Origin: Rhodobacteraceae bacterium LMO-JJ12
GTDB taxonomy: Bacteria > Pseudomonadota > Alphaproteobacteria > Rhodobacterales > Rhodobacteraceae
DNA: 64,000 nt
Direction: 5' to 3'
NCBI GenBank assembly: GCA_021555075.1
Contig: JAKGBX010000001.1
Span: 1,116,001 to 1,180,000, forward strand
Shown here: in pieces, positions 17,926 through 28,080 of the stretch
Layout of the letters: every line of letters starts with the position of its first letter
Numbering within the stretch: the stretch's first letter is position 1
Made by a program: the position numbers and the translations under genes
The notes under the pieces: generated by a model
Databases searched by the model: none
What the model saw: only the letters and a program-made list of their open reading frames with translations
Told to the model about the DNA's origin: nothing

Positions 17926-18737
17926 TGCGCGCAGGCACAACACTTCTCGTCGTCTGCGCGACGCTTTGGGTGCAAGCGGTGCAGGCAGAGGCGCCGGACG
18001 TATCACTGCGACCGGTGGCGCGGGCACAGTCGACGATTGTTCAACCGGCTGCTGCGAAAGTTATTCAAATACAAGGCGTGGAATCTATAAGCGAACCCTC
18101 TGTGCAAGAGGGGGATGAACGAACGCGCAAGGGGCTGTTTCGCGCGCTGAGACCAAAGCAGCGAACCGAGCGGGTGACGATTTTTGCGTCCAAGAAGCGA
18201 CGCGCGCTGGAAAAAGGCAAGGTGTGTGGCGATCTGGATTTGCAGGGCAGCGTGGTAGGTCGTGTGCCCGCGCGGATTAACGGCTGTGGCGTCAAGGATG
18301 CGATCAAATTGCGCTCGGTCAGTGGTATTACGCTGAGCCAGCAGTCGGTGATGGATTGTGGAACAGCCAAGGCGTTGAAGCACTGGGTCGAACGGGGCAT
18401 GAAGCCCGCCGTCGGGCGGCGGGGTGGCGGGGTGAGCAAGATCAAGGTGGCCGCGCATTATGCTTGTCGCACTCGCAACAATCAGAAAGGCACGCGGATT
18501 TCGGAGCATGGTAAGGGGCGAGCGATTGATATTTCCGCGTTTTACCTCAAAGATGGTTCGGAAATTTCGGTGCTGAAGCACTGGCAAGGTGGTTGGCGCG
18601 GCAAGGCGCTGCGCAAAATGCACAAAACGGCCTGCGGGCCGTTCGGCACTGTCTTAGGCCCCAATGCCAACCGGTTTCATCGGGATCACTTCCATTTCGA
18701 TACTGCTCGCTATCGCTCGGGTTCGTTCTGCAAGTAG
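17922..18737 (+). CDS. Extensin-like family protein, secreted
   Basis: 271 residues. It starts with a signal peptide (MMRAGTTLLVVCATLWVQAV, cleavage probably after AQA or AEA near residue 24). A basic, low-complexity region of about 70 residues follows, then the extensin-like C-terminal domain with conserved cysteines (VCGDL, NGCGVKDAIKL, MDCGTA, HYACRTRNN) and a C-terminal metal-site-like FHRDHFHFDTA. The domain resembles D-Ala-D-Ala-type peptidases of the cell wall, so a periplasmic role on peptidoglycan is plausible. Its ATG overlaps the tyrA stop by 4 bases. Confidence 0.85.
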   Translation: MMRAGTTLLVVCATLWVQAVQAEAPDVSLRPVARAQSTIVQPAAAKVIQIQGVESISEPSVQEGDERTRKGLFRALRPKQRTERVTIFASKKRRALEKGKVCGDLDLQGSVVGRVPARINGCGVKDAIKLRSVSGITLSQQSVMDCGTAKALKHWVERGMKPAVGRRGGGVSKIKVAAHYACRTRNNQKGTRISEHGKGRAIDISAFYLKDGSEISVLKHWQGGWRGKALRKMHKTACGPFGTVLGPNANRFHRDHFHFDTARYRSGSFCK

Positions 18738-18857
18738 GCACACGGCTGGACGGCGCGGTTTTGTACGCGCCGCAAACGAGCACTACTTCGCCGCAACGAA
18801 CTGTTCAGGCCAGCCGCATTGGAATATGTTGGCCTCCTAGAAAACGCGGAGACGCAG

Positions 18858-19790
18858 ATGAGCAATGAAATCGCCCAAGCCTTTGAGCATCCCGATGCGC
18901 GGTCGCGTGCGACCGGAGGGCTTCATCCGTTGGATCGGATCTCTCTGCGTGATCATATTGCCGAGGTAGAAATCGGCGCGTTTCAAAAGGAGCGCGGCAA
19001 GACCCAGCGCATTTGTTTTAACATAGTGGTCGAAGTGCGCCCTCTGGATCAGCGGATCGACGATGATGTGGATCGAATTCTGAGCTATGACAAGGTGAGC
19101 GAGGCGATTGCCGCAGAACTGGCGGCTGAGCGGCTGAACCTACTGGAAACGCTGGCCGAGCGGATTGCCGAGCGTATCTTGCTGGAGCCACAGGCCGAGC
19201 GGGTGTTTGTGCGGATCGAGAAACTGGATCGCGGCCCCGGTGCGCTGGGAGTCGAGATTGTTCGCGCGCGCAGCGATAGGTCGATCTATGCTTCCGCACC
19301 GCTTCCAGAGGAAAGGCCGCATCCGCAGGTGGTCTATCTCTCAAACAAGGCAATTGTGGCAGAGCATTTGTCTGGATGGCTGGATCAATTGGAAGCAGGC
19401 GATGCGCCTGTGCTGCTTTGTGTTGGGCCATCTGAATTGGCAGTGCCGGAAACCGGTCATGCGTTGACCCAGCGAAGGATCGACCTGCTGGCGGTCGAGC
19501 AGAATGCCTGGGTTTTGGGCGCGCGCGATGAGCGCTGTGTGGTGGTGGAAACTCGTACTGAACTGGAATGGGCAATGAAGCATGGCCAGATCAGCGTTTG
19601 GGCACCATCCAAGATGGTGCTTGACGCGGTTGACGGACCATCGGTCAAAGGCGGAGATGCCGTGGCGCTGGCCCTATGGTTGGCGGGCGAGATGCAGGCC
19701 GCTGGGTTTCTCTCAATCGGCGGGGAGTTGCCTGAGGGCGTCTGCGATTTGCCCTGTAGACAGGTAGCCGAGCAGAGTGCGACCCTCTGA
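18858..19790 (+). CDS. folB: Dihydroneopterin aldolase with long C-terminal extension
   Basis: 310 residues from the ATG at 18858 (CGGAGACGCAG upstream). Residues about 25-145 are the FolB tunnel-fold domain (RISLRDHIAEVEIGAFQKER, LSYDKV, LLETLAERIAERIL, RIEKLDRGPGALGVEI). Stand-alone FolB is about 120 residues, so roughly 160 extra residues follow. The extra part has the layout of an amino-acid-kinase fold (VVYLSNKAI, DLLAVEQNAWVLG, ISVWAPSKMV, GGDAVALALWLAGEMQAAGF) without the usual glycine-rich nucleotide loops. It makes 6-hydroxymethyl-dihydropterin for folate. folP follows after 38 bases. Confidence 0.88.
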   Translation: MSNEIAQAFEHPDARSRATGGLHPLDRISLRDHIAEVEIGAFQKERGKTQRICFNIVVEVRPLDQRIDDDVDRILSYDKVSEAIAAELAAERLNLLETLAERIAERILLEPQAERVFVRIEKLDRGPGALGVEIVRARSDRSIYASAPLPEERPHPQVVYLSNKAIVAEHLSGWLDQLEAGDAPVLLCVGPSELAVPETGHALTQRRIDLLAVEQNAWVLGARDERCVVVETRTELEWAMKHGQISVWAPSKMVLDAVDGPSVKGGDAVALALWLAGEMQAAGFLSIGGELPEGVCDLPCRQVAEQSATL

Positions 19791-19828
19791 GCCTTGCTAA
19801 ACACGCACGCTTTGCGTACGGGAAACTC

Positions 19829-20842
19829 ATGAGCCTCTATTATCGTCCGCTCGTTCAATCCGGCCTAGCACGGCCCGCAGCATCCTTGCCGCTTGCCGGT
19901 GGGGCCTGTTGGTTTACCGAGGTGGAAGAAATCACACGGGGAGGCGGGTCGCGGTTCTTGCATGTGTCTGAACTGCCGGACGAGACACGTGTGCGGCTAA
20001 CCACGCGGCGCGCGCCGATTGCGGGGATGACATTTGAGCGGCCGAGGATCATGGGTATTCTGAATGTCACGCCCGACAGTTTCTCCGACGGTGGAACGCA
20101 CTGTGCATCAGGCGCGGCTTTGGCCCACGCCAAAACCATGGCCGAGCATGGCGCAGATATCATCGACGTGGGTGGCGAGAGCACGCGACCGGGGGCCAAA
20201 TCCGTGGCGCCTGAGACGGAGGTTGCCCGCACTTCACCCGTGATAGGGGCGATCCGCCAAGAGCTGAACATCCCGATTTCGATCGATACCCGCAAGGTCG
20301 AAGTAGCACGCGCAGCGCACGACGCGGGGGCCGGGCTGATCAATGATGTGTCGGGTTTCACTTTTGACAAAGCGTTGGCACCATATTGTGCCGAGCAAAA
20401 CCTGCCAATCTGTGTAATGCATGCGCAGGGTGATCCCGAGACCATGCACCTTGATCCACGCTATGACGACGTCTTGCTGGATGTCTTCGACTTCCTTTCC
20501 GCGCAAGTGACCCTACTGACGGGCTATGGTATTGCGCGTGAGCGTATCATTGTTGATCCCGGCATCGGTTTTGGCAAGACAATGGCGCATAACCTGCGGC
20601 TGCTGAGTGGGATTAGCCTGTTTCACGGTTTGGGTTGTCCGATTCTTGTGGGGGCATCGCGCAAAGGATTTATTGGCACGTTAAGTGCGGCAGAGAATCC
20701 CAAGGAGCGAATGCCCGGTTCGATCGGAGTGGCATTGGCTGCGGTGGCGCAAGGTGTGCAGATTTACCGCGTTCATGATGTAAAAGAAACTGCGCAGGCA
20801 TTTGCGCTTTGGAGCGCAGTTGCAAGAAAAGGGGCGCCATGA
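19829..20842 (+). CDS. folP: Dihydropteroate synthase
   Basis: 337 residues. An N-terminal extension of about 70 residues precedes the TIM-barrel core with [15 protein letters not shown] (about residues 74-88), [29 protein letters not shown], and a C-terminal [10 protein letters not shown]. It joins 6-hydroxymethyl-dihydropterin pyrophosphate to p-aminobenzoate and is the target of sulfonamides. The last 4 bases overlap the glmM start, so the two are translationally coupled. Confidence 0.94.
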   Translation: MSLYYRPLVQSGLARPAASLPLAGGACWFTEVEEITRGGGSRFLHVSELPDETRVRLTTRRAPIAGMTFERPRIMGILNVTPDSFSDGGTHCASGAALAHAKTMAEHGADIIDVGGESTRPGAKSVAPETEVARTSPVIGAIRQELNIPISIDTRKVEVARAAHDAGAGLINDVSGFTFDKALAPYCAEQNLPICVMHAQGDPETMHLDPRYDDVLLDVFDFLSAQVTLLTGYGIARERIIVDPGIGFGKTMAHNLRLLSGISLFHGLGCPILVGASRKGFIGTLSAAENPKERMPGSIGVALAAVAQGVQIYRVHDVKETAQAFALWSAVARKGAP

Positions 20843-22182
20843 TGCGCAAACTGTTTGGAACGGACGGGGTACGCGGCACCGCCAACACCCACCCGATGAC
20901 CGCCGAGATGGCCTTGAGAATTGGTGCTGCAGTGGGGCGATACTTCCGCAAGGATGTCTCGGCCGCGCATCGCGTTGTTATCGGCAAGGACACGCGCCTG
21001 TCAGGTTATATGTTCGAGAATGCTCTGACGGCAGGGCTGACTTCTACGGGAATGAATGTGCTGCTGCTCGGGCCGGTGCCGACGCCTGCGGTGGGGCTTT
21101 TGACGCCGTCTATGCGGGCTGATCTGGGGGTGATGATTTCCGCCTCGCATAATCCGGCGGAGGATAACGGGATCAAATTTTTCGGGCCTGATGGTTTCAA
21201 GCTGTCGGATGAGGCGGAATTGGAGATTGAGGCGCTGATTGAGGACGGGGTCGAGCCGTCGCTTGCTAAGAATATTGGTCGGGCGAAGCGGATTGATGAT
21301 GGCCGTTTTCGCTATCTTGAACGGGTGAAATCGACCTTTCCGACGGGTAAAAGCCTGGAAGGAATCAAGGTGGTGGTGGATTGTGCCAATGGTGCTGCCT
21401 ATCGCGCTGCGCCAGAGGTTCTCTGGGAATTAGGGGCTGAGGTGATCCCGGTGGGGGTGTCGCCTAACGGGTTCAATATCAATCAGGAATGTGGATCGAC
21501 CATGCCGCGGGTGGCGGCAGAAACCGTGGTTAGCCATGGTGCCGATCTAGGAATTTGTCTGGATGGGGACGCCGATCGTGTGATCGTGATCGACGAAACC
21601 GGACATGTGGCGGATGGCGACCAACTTATGGCGCTCTTGGCGGCGCGCTGGGCTGAGGAGGATCGCCTTGCGGGCAACGCGTTGGTCGCGACGGTGATGA
21701 GCAATCTGGGGTTGGAGCGGTTTTTGGGGGGGCGAGATATCAGGCTTGAGCGCACGGATGTGGGCGACCGTTATGTTGTCGAACGGATGCGCGCAGGCGG
21801 ATTTAACCTAGGTGGTGAGCAATCGGGGCATATCGTGATGACGGATTATGCTACCACCGGCGACGGGTTGATGGCGGGACTGCAATTTATGGCCGAGATG
21901 GTGCGCACCGGTAAGCGTGCGTCAGAGTTGGTGCATTCTTTTGAGAAGGTGCCGCAACTCTTGAAAAATGTGCGTTACGAGGTGGGACAGACACCGCTTG
22001 AAGTGGCGGCTGTGCAGGCGGCGATCAGAGACGCTCAGGCACAGTTGGACGGCAAGGGGCGACTCTTGATCCGCAAATCGGGAACCGAACCGTTGATCCG
22101 GGTGATGGCGGAATGCGAGGATGAGGTGCTTTTGAACGATACGGTCGATCAGGTGGTCGTGGCGGTTGAAACTACAGTCTGA
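20839..22182 (+). CDS. glmM: Phosphoglucosamine mutase
   Basis: 447 residues. It starts at one of two adjacent ATG codons; the first overlaps the folP stop. Motifs are [13 protein letters not shown], the phosphoserine loop [12 protein letters not shown] (about 100-111), the metal-binding DGDADR (about 241-246) and the C-terminal phosphate-binding [12 protein letters not shown]. It converts glucosamine-6-phosphate to glucosamine-1-phosphate for peptidoglycan and lipopolysaccharide. The folP-glmM order is common in proteobacteria. Confidence 0.96.
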   Translation: MMRKLFGTDGVRGTANTHPMTAEMALRIGAAVGRYFRKDVSAAHRVVIGKDTRLSGYMFENALTAGLTSTGMNVLLLGPVPTPAVGLLTPSMRADLGVMISASHNPAEDNGIKFFGPDGFKLSDEAELEIEALIEDGVEPSLAKNIGRAKRIDDGRFRYLERVKSTFPTGKSLEGIKVVVDCANGAAYRAAPEVLWELGAEVIPVGVSPNGFNINQECGSTMPRVAAETVVSHGADLGICLDGDADRVIVIDETGHVADGDQLMALLAARWAEEDRLAGNALVATVMSNLGLERFLGGRDIRLERTDVGDRYVVERMRAGGFNLGGEQSGHIVMTDYATTGDGLMAGLQFMAEMVRTGKRASELVHSFEKVPQLLKNVRYEVGQTPLEVAAVQAAIRDAQAQLDGKGRLLIRKSGTEPLIRVMAECEDEVLLNDTVDQVVVAVETTV

Positions 22183-22473
22183 GCTGCCTTTAGGTGCTTG
22201 GGAAGACTGGTGGAAAGCTCTGCTCCGCGCAATAGGCGAGGCGCGGCTCCAGATGAAGCTCGGAACGAGCACCATCAATCAACTTTTCGCCGTGATTTAG
22301 CGATTGTTCATGCAACGCCTTTTTGGCACTGCAATCGACCGAAATCATTGAGACGCCAATTCCTATCGATTTGGTTGTGAGCAAGGATTTGACCTTGCTA
22401 TGCGGTTAGCAATCTGTGTTGTTTGGCGAGATAGGCAAGCGTAAGGCTTGCTGTTAAGTGACGGAGATATCAG

Positions 22474-22968
22474 ATGAAACACCTAATTTTGACTTGCGCG
22501 ATCATTCTGGGGGGTGCCGGTGCAGCTGCGGCGGATATGTCAATCAGCTTGCTTGCGCCGTGGGATGGCAAGAGTGTTCCCAAAGGTCAGCAATGTACAC
22601 TCCATGGCGGCAATGGGGCGACACCGCCGATGAAGGTGACCGGTTTGCCCGCCGGTACCGTGGCGATCCTTGTGGAATATGATGACAAATCCTATCGTCC
22701 GCTTTCCAAGAATGGTGGACATGGTTCGTTGATCTATCCGGCGAAGGGAAACGCCGCGAATCTACCGGCGGTGCCGGGATTGTCGGGTAAGCTCCCGCAT
22801 GGTGTGAAGGTTCACAAACCTGCGCGTGGAACGGGTAAATACGCTTCGAAGGGGTATTTGCCGCCATGTTCCGGCGGCAAGGGTAACAAATACACCGCGA
22901 CGCTGAAAGCGATCAGCGCCAACGGCAAGACGCTTGAAAAAAAGACAGTGTCAATCGGCCGTTACTAA
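22474..22968 (+). CDS. Secreted PEBP-like (YbhB/YbcL-type) protein
   Basis: 164 residues. A signal peptide (MKHLILTCAIILGGAGAAAA) ends near residue 20. The mature part has PPMKVTGLPAGTVAILVEYDD and GYLPPCSGGKGNKYTATLKAI, which match the strand layout of phosphatidylethanolamine-binding proteins, although the usual DxD and HxY ligand residues are altered. Two cysteines (about 44 and 131) could form a disulfide in the periplasm. It is a single gene with no evident partner; family membership is a moderate-confidence reading. Confidence 0.6.
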   Translation: MKHLILTCAIILGGAGAAAADMSISLLAPWDGKSVPKGQQCTLHGGNGATPPMKVTGLPAGTVAILVEYDDKSYRPLSKNGGHGSLIYPAKGNAANLPAVPGLSGKLPHGVKVHKPARGTGKYASKGYLPPCSGGKGNKYTATLKAISANGKTLEKKTVSIGRY

Positions 22969-23110
22969 AGCCACGGGTCTTAGCCTAACGCAAGGGTTTG
23001 GCGAGGTGTTGCGCAGCATTTGAAGGTTGTGCGCGTCATGCCCAAAAAGCGTGATTGACGCTTTGAACGTGATGCTTTTGGCTTTCCGGTAAGATCTGGT
23101 TTGGAACGAA

Positions 23111-23137
23111 AAGGCCCTGACGCTTTGTCAGGGCCTT
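23111..23137. terminator. Bidirectional hairpin terminator between the PEBP-like gene and ilvC
   Basis: An 11-base perfect stem, AAGGCCCTGAC (23111-23121) with GTCAGGGCCTT (23127-23137), and a 5-base loop. T-rich sequence lies on both sides, so it can end transcripts of the converging genes from both directions. Confidence 0.85.
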
Positions 23138-23169
23138 CTGTTTATTATCGCGTGATGCGCTGGATTGGC

Positions 23170-24204
<1,035 letters not shown>

Positions 24205-24255
24205 TCATTTTGGGTTGGTTGATCTTTGAGCGCACCATAGAGGAATTGTTGCGAG

Positions 24256-24265
24256 AGAAATTTCT
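24256..24265. promoter_or_regulatory. Palindrome AGAAATTTCT between ilvC and the Lrp genes
   Basis: A perfect 10-base palindrome lies in the AT-rich 139-base space between ilvC and the first Lrp gene. Lrp proteins often bind short AT-rich palindromes, so this is a candidate site. The short length makes chance occurrence possible. Confidence 0.35.
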
Positions 24266-24331
24266 GAAATTGTTGTGAATGTCACTAAGATGAAATATCA
24301 ATGCTGAATTATTAGAATATGAGAGTAATTC

Positions 24332-24787
24332 ATGCTTGATGATACAGACCGTCGAATCCTGCGCCATATGCAGGCCGATCCAGCGCTGAGCAATGCCGAT
24401 CTGGCCGAGCTGTGCGGGCTGTCGGCGGCGAGTTGTTGGCGTCGGGTGGAAAAGATGCAGGCGCGCGGGATCATCGAGGGGCAGGAGGCGATCATTGACT
24501 GGCATGTGCTGGGATATTCGGTGGAGGTTTCCTTGCGCGTCACGCTCGACAAGACCGAAGGTCGGGCGTTTGATGAATTCACCGCTGCCGCGTGCGAGGT
24601 CGCGGAAGTGATTGAAATTCAGACTTTTCTTGGTCGGGTTGATTTGCGCCTGTCGGTTATTGCGCGCGATATGGGGCATTATCAACAGATTTATCGCAGC
24701 CGCATCCTAACCCTGCCGCATATCGCAGATATCGAGGCGTTGATGCATGTGGCGCGGATCAAGGATGTAGAGGCGCTTCCGGTATGA
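24332..24787 (+). CDS. Lrp/AsnC-family transcriptional regulator
   Basis: 151 residues. The N-terminal helix-turn-helix (LSNADLAELCGLSAASCWRR, about 19-38) is followed by a RAM ligand-binding domain (VIEIQTFLGRVDLRLSVIAR, about 91-110). It is divergent from ilvC and overlaps a second Lrp gene by 4 bases, so the two are coupled and may form mixed oligomers. The ligand is unknown; a branched-chain amino acid is a fair guess from the neighbour. Confidence 0.88.
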   Translation: MLDDTDRRILRHMQADPALSNADLAELCGLSAASCWRRVEKMQARGIIEGQEAIIDWHVLGYSVEVSLRVTLDKTEGRAFDEFTAAACEVAEVIEIQTFLGRVDLRLSVIARDMGHYQQIYRSRILTLPHIADIEALMHVARIKDVEALPV

Positions 24788-25257
24788 GCGAGAGCGTGGT
24801 TGATCTGGATGCGCAGGATCGTGCTATCCTGCGCGAATTGCGCCGGGATGCGACGCAGAGCGCGGGCGCGATGGGGCGCAAGCTGAACCTGTCGCAACCG
24901 GCGGTGTGGCGGCGGATCAAGCGGCTAACCGATGTCGGCGTGATCAAGGGGCGGCGGTTGGTGCTGAACAGAGAAAAGTTGGGCTTTGGGGTGACTGTTT
25001 TCCTTGGTGTGAAATTGGCCACCAAGGGCCGTGTGAGCCTTGAGGATTTTGAGCGAGCGGTTACAGCTATTCCCGAAGTGCAGACGGTGGAGCATGTTCT
25101 GGGGCTGTATGATTACCGTTTGCGAATAGTGGCACGCGATATTCCTGATTTTGAGCGCGTGTTGCGACGGCGGATCATGACCTTGCCGGGGGCGGGAGAT
25201 GTGGAGTCCAATGTCTTGTTGAGCGAGGAGCGCTTGCTAGGGCCGATTAGCGGTTAG
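24784..25257 (+). CDS. Lrp/AsnC-family transcriptional regulator (second of tandem pair)
   Basis: 157 residues, with a helix-turn-helix (QSAGAMGRKLNLSQPAVWRR, about 20-39) and a RAM domain with VEHVLGLYDYRLRIVARD (about 101-118). Its ATG overlaps the stop of the preceding Lrp gene. The two proteins are clearly related but differ in the recognition helix (SAASCWRR versus SQPAVWRR), so they may read different half-sites. The aminotransferase gene 66 bases downstream may belong to the same transcript. Confidence 0.88.
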   Translation: MSESVVDLDAQDRAILRELRRDATQSAGAMGRKLNLSQPAVWRRIKRLTDVGVIKGRRLVLNREKLGFGVTVFLGVKLATKGRVSLEDFERAVTAIPEVQTVEHVLGLYDYRLRIVARDIPDFERVLRRRIMTLPGAGDVESNVLLSEERLLGPISG

Positions 25258-25323
25258 CAGGGCTTTGCATTTGGCGCCCAACCAGAGTAGCCCTATGGCC
25301 ACGCTTGGATGAGGAGAACCGCC

Positions 25324-26451
25324 ATGACTGCACTGCTTGATACTGTTGATCCCGATGGACTTTTGGAATTTTCGGTGGTGTTCACCGACCGTTCGCTGAA
25401 CCATATGTCGGCGGCGTTTCAGGGTGTCATGCGCGACATCTCGGGGATGTTGAAAGAGGTTTACAACGCAGATGGTGTGGCGCTTGTGCCCGGCGGTGGC
25501 ACCTATGGCATGGAGGCGGTGGCGCGCCAGTTTGGCCATGATGCCCATGCAATGATCGTGCGCAACGGTTGGTTTTCCTATCGTTGGAGCCAGATTTTTG
25601 AGGCGGGTGATTTCACCTCGCAGACCACGGTTTTCAAGGCGCGCCAAACTGGAAACGATGCGCGCGCGCCGTTTGCACCGGCCCCCATTGAAGAGGTGAC
25701 AGCAGCCATTCGCGAGGCACGGCCAGATGTGGTGTTTGCACCGCACGTCGAGACCTCGGCGGGGCTGATCCTGCCGGATGATTATCTTACGGCACTGGCA
25801 ACGGCAGCGCATGAGGTGGGAGCGTTGATGGTGCTTGATTGCATTGCAAGCGGCACTGTCTGGGTTGATATGAAGGGCGCCGGGGTCGATGTGCTGATCT
25901 CGGCACCGCAAAAGGGTTGGTCGGCGTCGCCTTCGGCGGGGTTGGTAATGATGTCGGACAAGGCGTTGGAACGGTTGGAGAATACCAATTCGGATAGTTT
26001 TGTGATCGATCTGAAGAAATGGTATTCGATTATGCAGGCCTATGAGAATGGCGGCCATGCGTATCATGCGACCATGCCGACCGATGCGTTGCGCGCGTTC
26101 CGCGATACCATGCTTGAAACGCGTGAATATGGGTTTGAAAAATTGCGCGAGGCGCAATGGGCCTTGGGCAATGGTGTGCGCGCGATGCTGGCGGAAAAGG
26201 GTGTCAAATCGGTGGCGGCCGACGGGTTTGGGGCGCCGGGTGTTGTGGTGAGCTATACGTCTGATCCCGAGATCCAGAATGGTAAGAAATTCACCGCGGA
26301 AGGGATGCAGATCGCTGCCGGGGTGCCACTGGCCTGTGATGAACCGGAGGGATTCAGCACGTTTCGGTTGGGGCTGTTCGGGTTGGACAAGCTTTATGAT
26401 GTGCCTGCGACGCTGGGGCGGCTTGAGGCGGTGTTGAACAAGGTGCTTTGA
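25324..26451 (+). CDS. Class V PLP-dependent aminotransferase (alanine/serine-glyoxylate type)
   Basis: 375 residues from the ATG at 25324 (GAGGAG ten bases upstream). Features of the class V fold include ALVPGGGTYGMEAVARQFG near residues 53-71, HVETSAGLILPDDYL (about 142-156), the cofactor Asp in LDCIASG, and the PLP lysine in SAPQKGWSASPSAG (about 195-208). It probably moves an amino group from alanine, serine or aspartate to glyoxylate or another oxo acid. The exact substrate cannot be fixed by eye. Its stop lies only six bases from the end of the converging ubiquinone hydroxylase gene. Confidence 0.8.
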   Translation: MTALLDTVDPDGLLEFSVVFTDRSLNHMSAAFQGVMRDISGMLKEVYNADGVALVPGGGTYGMEAVARQFGHDAHAMIVRNGWFSYRWSQIFEAGDFTSQTTVFKARQTGNDARAPFAPAPIEEVTAAIREARPDVVFAPHVETSAGLILPDDYLTALATAAHEVGALMVLDCIASGTVWVDMKGAGVDVLISAPQKGWSASPSAGLVMMSDKALERLENTNSDSFVIDLKKWYSIMQAYENGGHAYHATMPTDALRAFRDTMLETREYGFEKLREAQWALGNGVRAMLAEKGVKSVAADGFGAPGVVVSYTSDPEIQNGKKFTAEGMQIAAGVPLACDEPEGFSTFRLGLFGLDKLYDVPATLGRLEAVLNKVL

Positions 26452-26457
26452 GCGCTC

Positions 26458-27660
26458 TTATCCACGGGTGCCAAGGCCGAGTTGCATCATCGTCTTGCGC
26501 ACTTGTGGTAGCGAATAAATCGCGTTGAGGCCGAGCGCGCGCAGGTCGCGTAGCGGGTGGGCCTCAACCATCGAAGCGCGGTTGAGCAGATCAATTCCTG
26601 TGACGCGGGCGCGCACCTCGAAATGGCGGCGGCGGTGATAGGTTTCCAGCATGGCGTGATTGCCCAGGTCTGGTGGATTGGCCAGTGCCAGATCGAGCAA
26701 TACGCGCATATCTCCCAAGGACATGTTGAGCCCTTGTGCGCCAATGGGGGGCACCACATGAGCAGCTTCGGCCACAAGCGCCAATCGCTCGGATGACATT
26801 CGTTCGGCCAATTGGCTGATAATGGGCCAGCTGGTGCGTCGTGACTCCAGAGTGAGCGGGCCAAATAGGGCGCAGGACCGTGCGGTCATCTCGGCCTCGA
26901 ATTCGGCTTCATCGAGCGCGGCGAGACGCTGGGCCTCGGCGGCGCGCTCCATCCAGATGACAGCCGAGGAGGGCAAGCCGTTGTAATCGGGCAGGGGCAC
27001 AAGCGTGAATGGGCCACCGGAGCGGTGAATCTCGGTCGAGACATTGTTGTGCGGAATTGGATGGGTCACCGCGAAGGCCAGTGCAATCTGTCCGTAGCGA
27101 GTTGTTTTTACAGGGATGTGTGCGGCTTCGCGCATTGGGGAATTGCGGCCATCGGCGGCGATTATCAGCCGCGCTCGCAGGGTTTCGCCATCAGAGAGAT
27201 GTACTCTCGCCTCTCCTGTGCGGGTAAAAAGACGGGTAGTAGCGACGCCGGGGCGGAAATCGACATTTGGGAGTTGGTCAAGCCGCGCCACCATCTCGCG
27301 CCGCAAGAGCCAGTTGGGCAGGTTCCATCCAAACGGTTTATCGGATATGTCAGAGGCGTTGAATTCGCGGCTGAGGCGAGGCTCTGGGGTATCGCCGCCG
27401 GCATCGACGATGCGCATGACTTGCAGGTCGGCGGCATAGGGCGCAAGACGCGCCCACAACCCGGCATGATCGAGCAGCGCTTGTGCCGGTTGCAGGAACG
27501 CTGTGGTGCGCAGATCAGAACCTTGCGCATCGCGCTCGGTGATCGGCGGGGCGGGGTCGACGCATATCACAGAAAACCCGGCCGTGCCGAAGATTGCCGC
27601 CGCCGCAAGCCCGGCCACACCCCCGCCAGATACCAGAATGTCGATTTCACCAGTGCTCAT
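26458..27660 (-). CDS. ubiH: FAD-dependent ubiquinone biosynthesis hydroxylase (UbiH/UbiF family)
   Basis: 400 residues. An N-terminal dinucleotide fold (ILVSGGGVAGLAAAAIFG), the mid-protein IIAADGRNSPMREAA (about residues 169-183), and the C-terminal flavin site LVAEAAHVVPPIGAQGLNMS (about 297-316) define the family. It adds a hydroxyl group to the aromatic ring during ubiquinone synthesis. Which ring carbon is modified, and hence whether UbiH, UbiF or UbiL is the best name, cannot be decided here. The GD that usually precedes the AAH motif is AE in this protein. Confidence 0.85.
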   Translation of the reverse strand: MSTGEIDILVSGGGVAGLAAAAIFGTAGFSVICVDPAPPITERDAQGSDLRTTAFLQPAQALLDHAGLWARLAPYAADLQVMRIVDAGGDTPEPRLSREFNASDISDKPFGWNLPNWLLRREMVARLDQLPNVDFRPGVATTRLFTRTGEARVHLSDGETLRARLIIAADGRNSPMREAAHIPVKTTRYGQIALAFAVTHPIPHNNVSTEIHRSGGPFTLVPLPDYNGLPSSAVIWMERAAEAQRLAALDEAEFEAEMTARSCALFGPLTLESRRTSWPIISQLAERMSSERLALVAEAAHVVPPIGAQGLNMSLGDMRVLLDLALANPPDLGNHAMLETYHRRRHFEVRARVTGIDLLNRASMVEAHPLRDLRALGLNAIYSLPQVRKTMMQLGLGTRG

Positions 27661-27744
27661 TTCTGTGCCCCTTTTCTTGCGAGCAGCCTATGCCGTAGGC
27701 TTGGGGAAAGCCAAGTGGCATCGGGTTTTGAAGGATGGCTAATT

Positions 27745-27960
27745 CTATCCTCGGGCCATGGCGATGAGCGCAATGTAGATTACGGGCACCAACGCTACGG
27801 CGGGTAAATAGAGCGCGGGAACACCCCATGCGAAGATCGCCATCCCCCAAGCGACGAGCACCATCAGAACTGCGAAAATGATCTTTGCCGCGAGAGCGTT
27901 TTCGGCTTTGTCGTCGGCGCTGTGCGGGGTATCGGAATCGGGTGTGTTGGCTGGGGTCAT
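27745..27960 (-). CDS. Small membrane protein, unknown
   Basis: About 71 residues from the ATG at 27960, which has GGAG nine bases upstream (a GTG two codons earlier is possible). An acidic, polar N-terminal 26 residues (TPANTPDSDTPHSADDKAE) precedes two hydrophobic segments (about 29-47 and 49-68). It lies 84 bases before ubiH on the same strand and may be cotranscribed with it. I do not recognise a family. Confidence 0.6.
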   Translation of the reverse strand: MTPANTPDSDTPHSADDKAENALAAKIIFAVLMVLVAWGMAIFAWGVPALYLPAVALVPVIYIALIAMARG

Positions 27961-28031
27961 GAGCACGTTCTCCGTTGGGTTGGGTCTTGGGCAGGCTTAT
28001 AAACCAACACGTATTGCTTCTGAACGTGAAT

Positions 28032-28057
28032 CCCAGATGCATTTTGCCGCATCTGGG
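28032..28057 (-). terminator. Hairpin downstream of the HAD phosphatase gene
   Basis: A 9-base perfect stem, CCCAGATGC (28032-28040) with GCATCTGGG (28049-28057), lies 23 bases past the end of the minus-strand phosphatase gene. No T-run follows on the minus strand, so it may act as a transcript-end structure and not as a classical terminator. Confidence 0.4.
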
Positions 28058-28080
28058 TGGGTTTTCTGGCTCCGGCCGGG

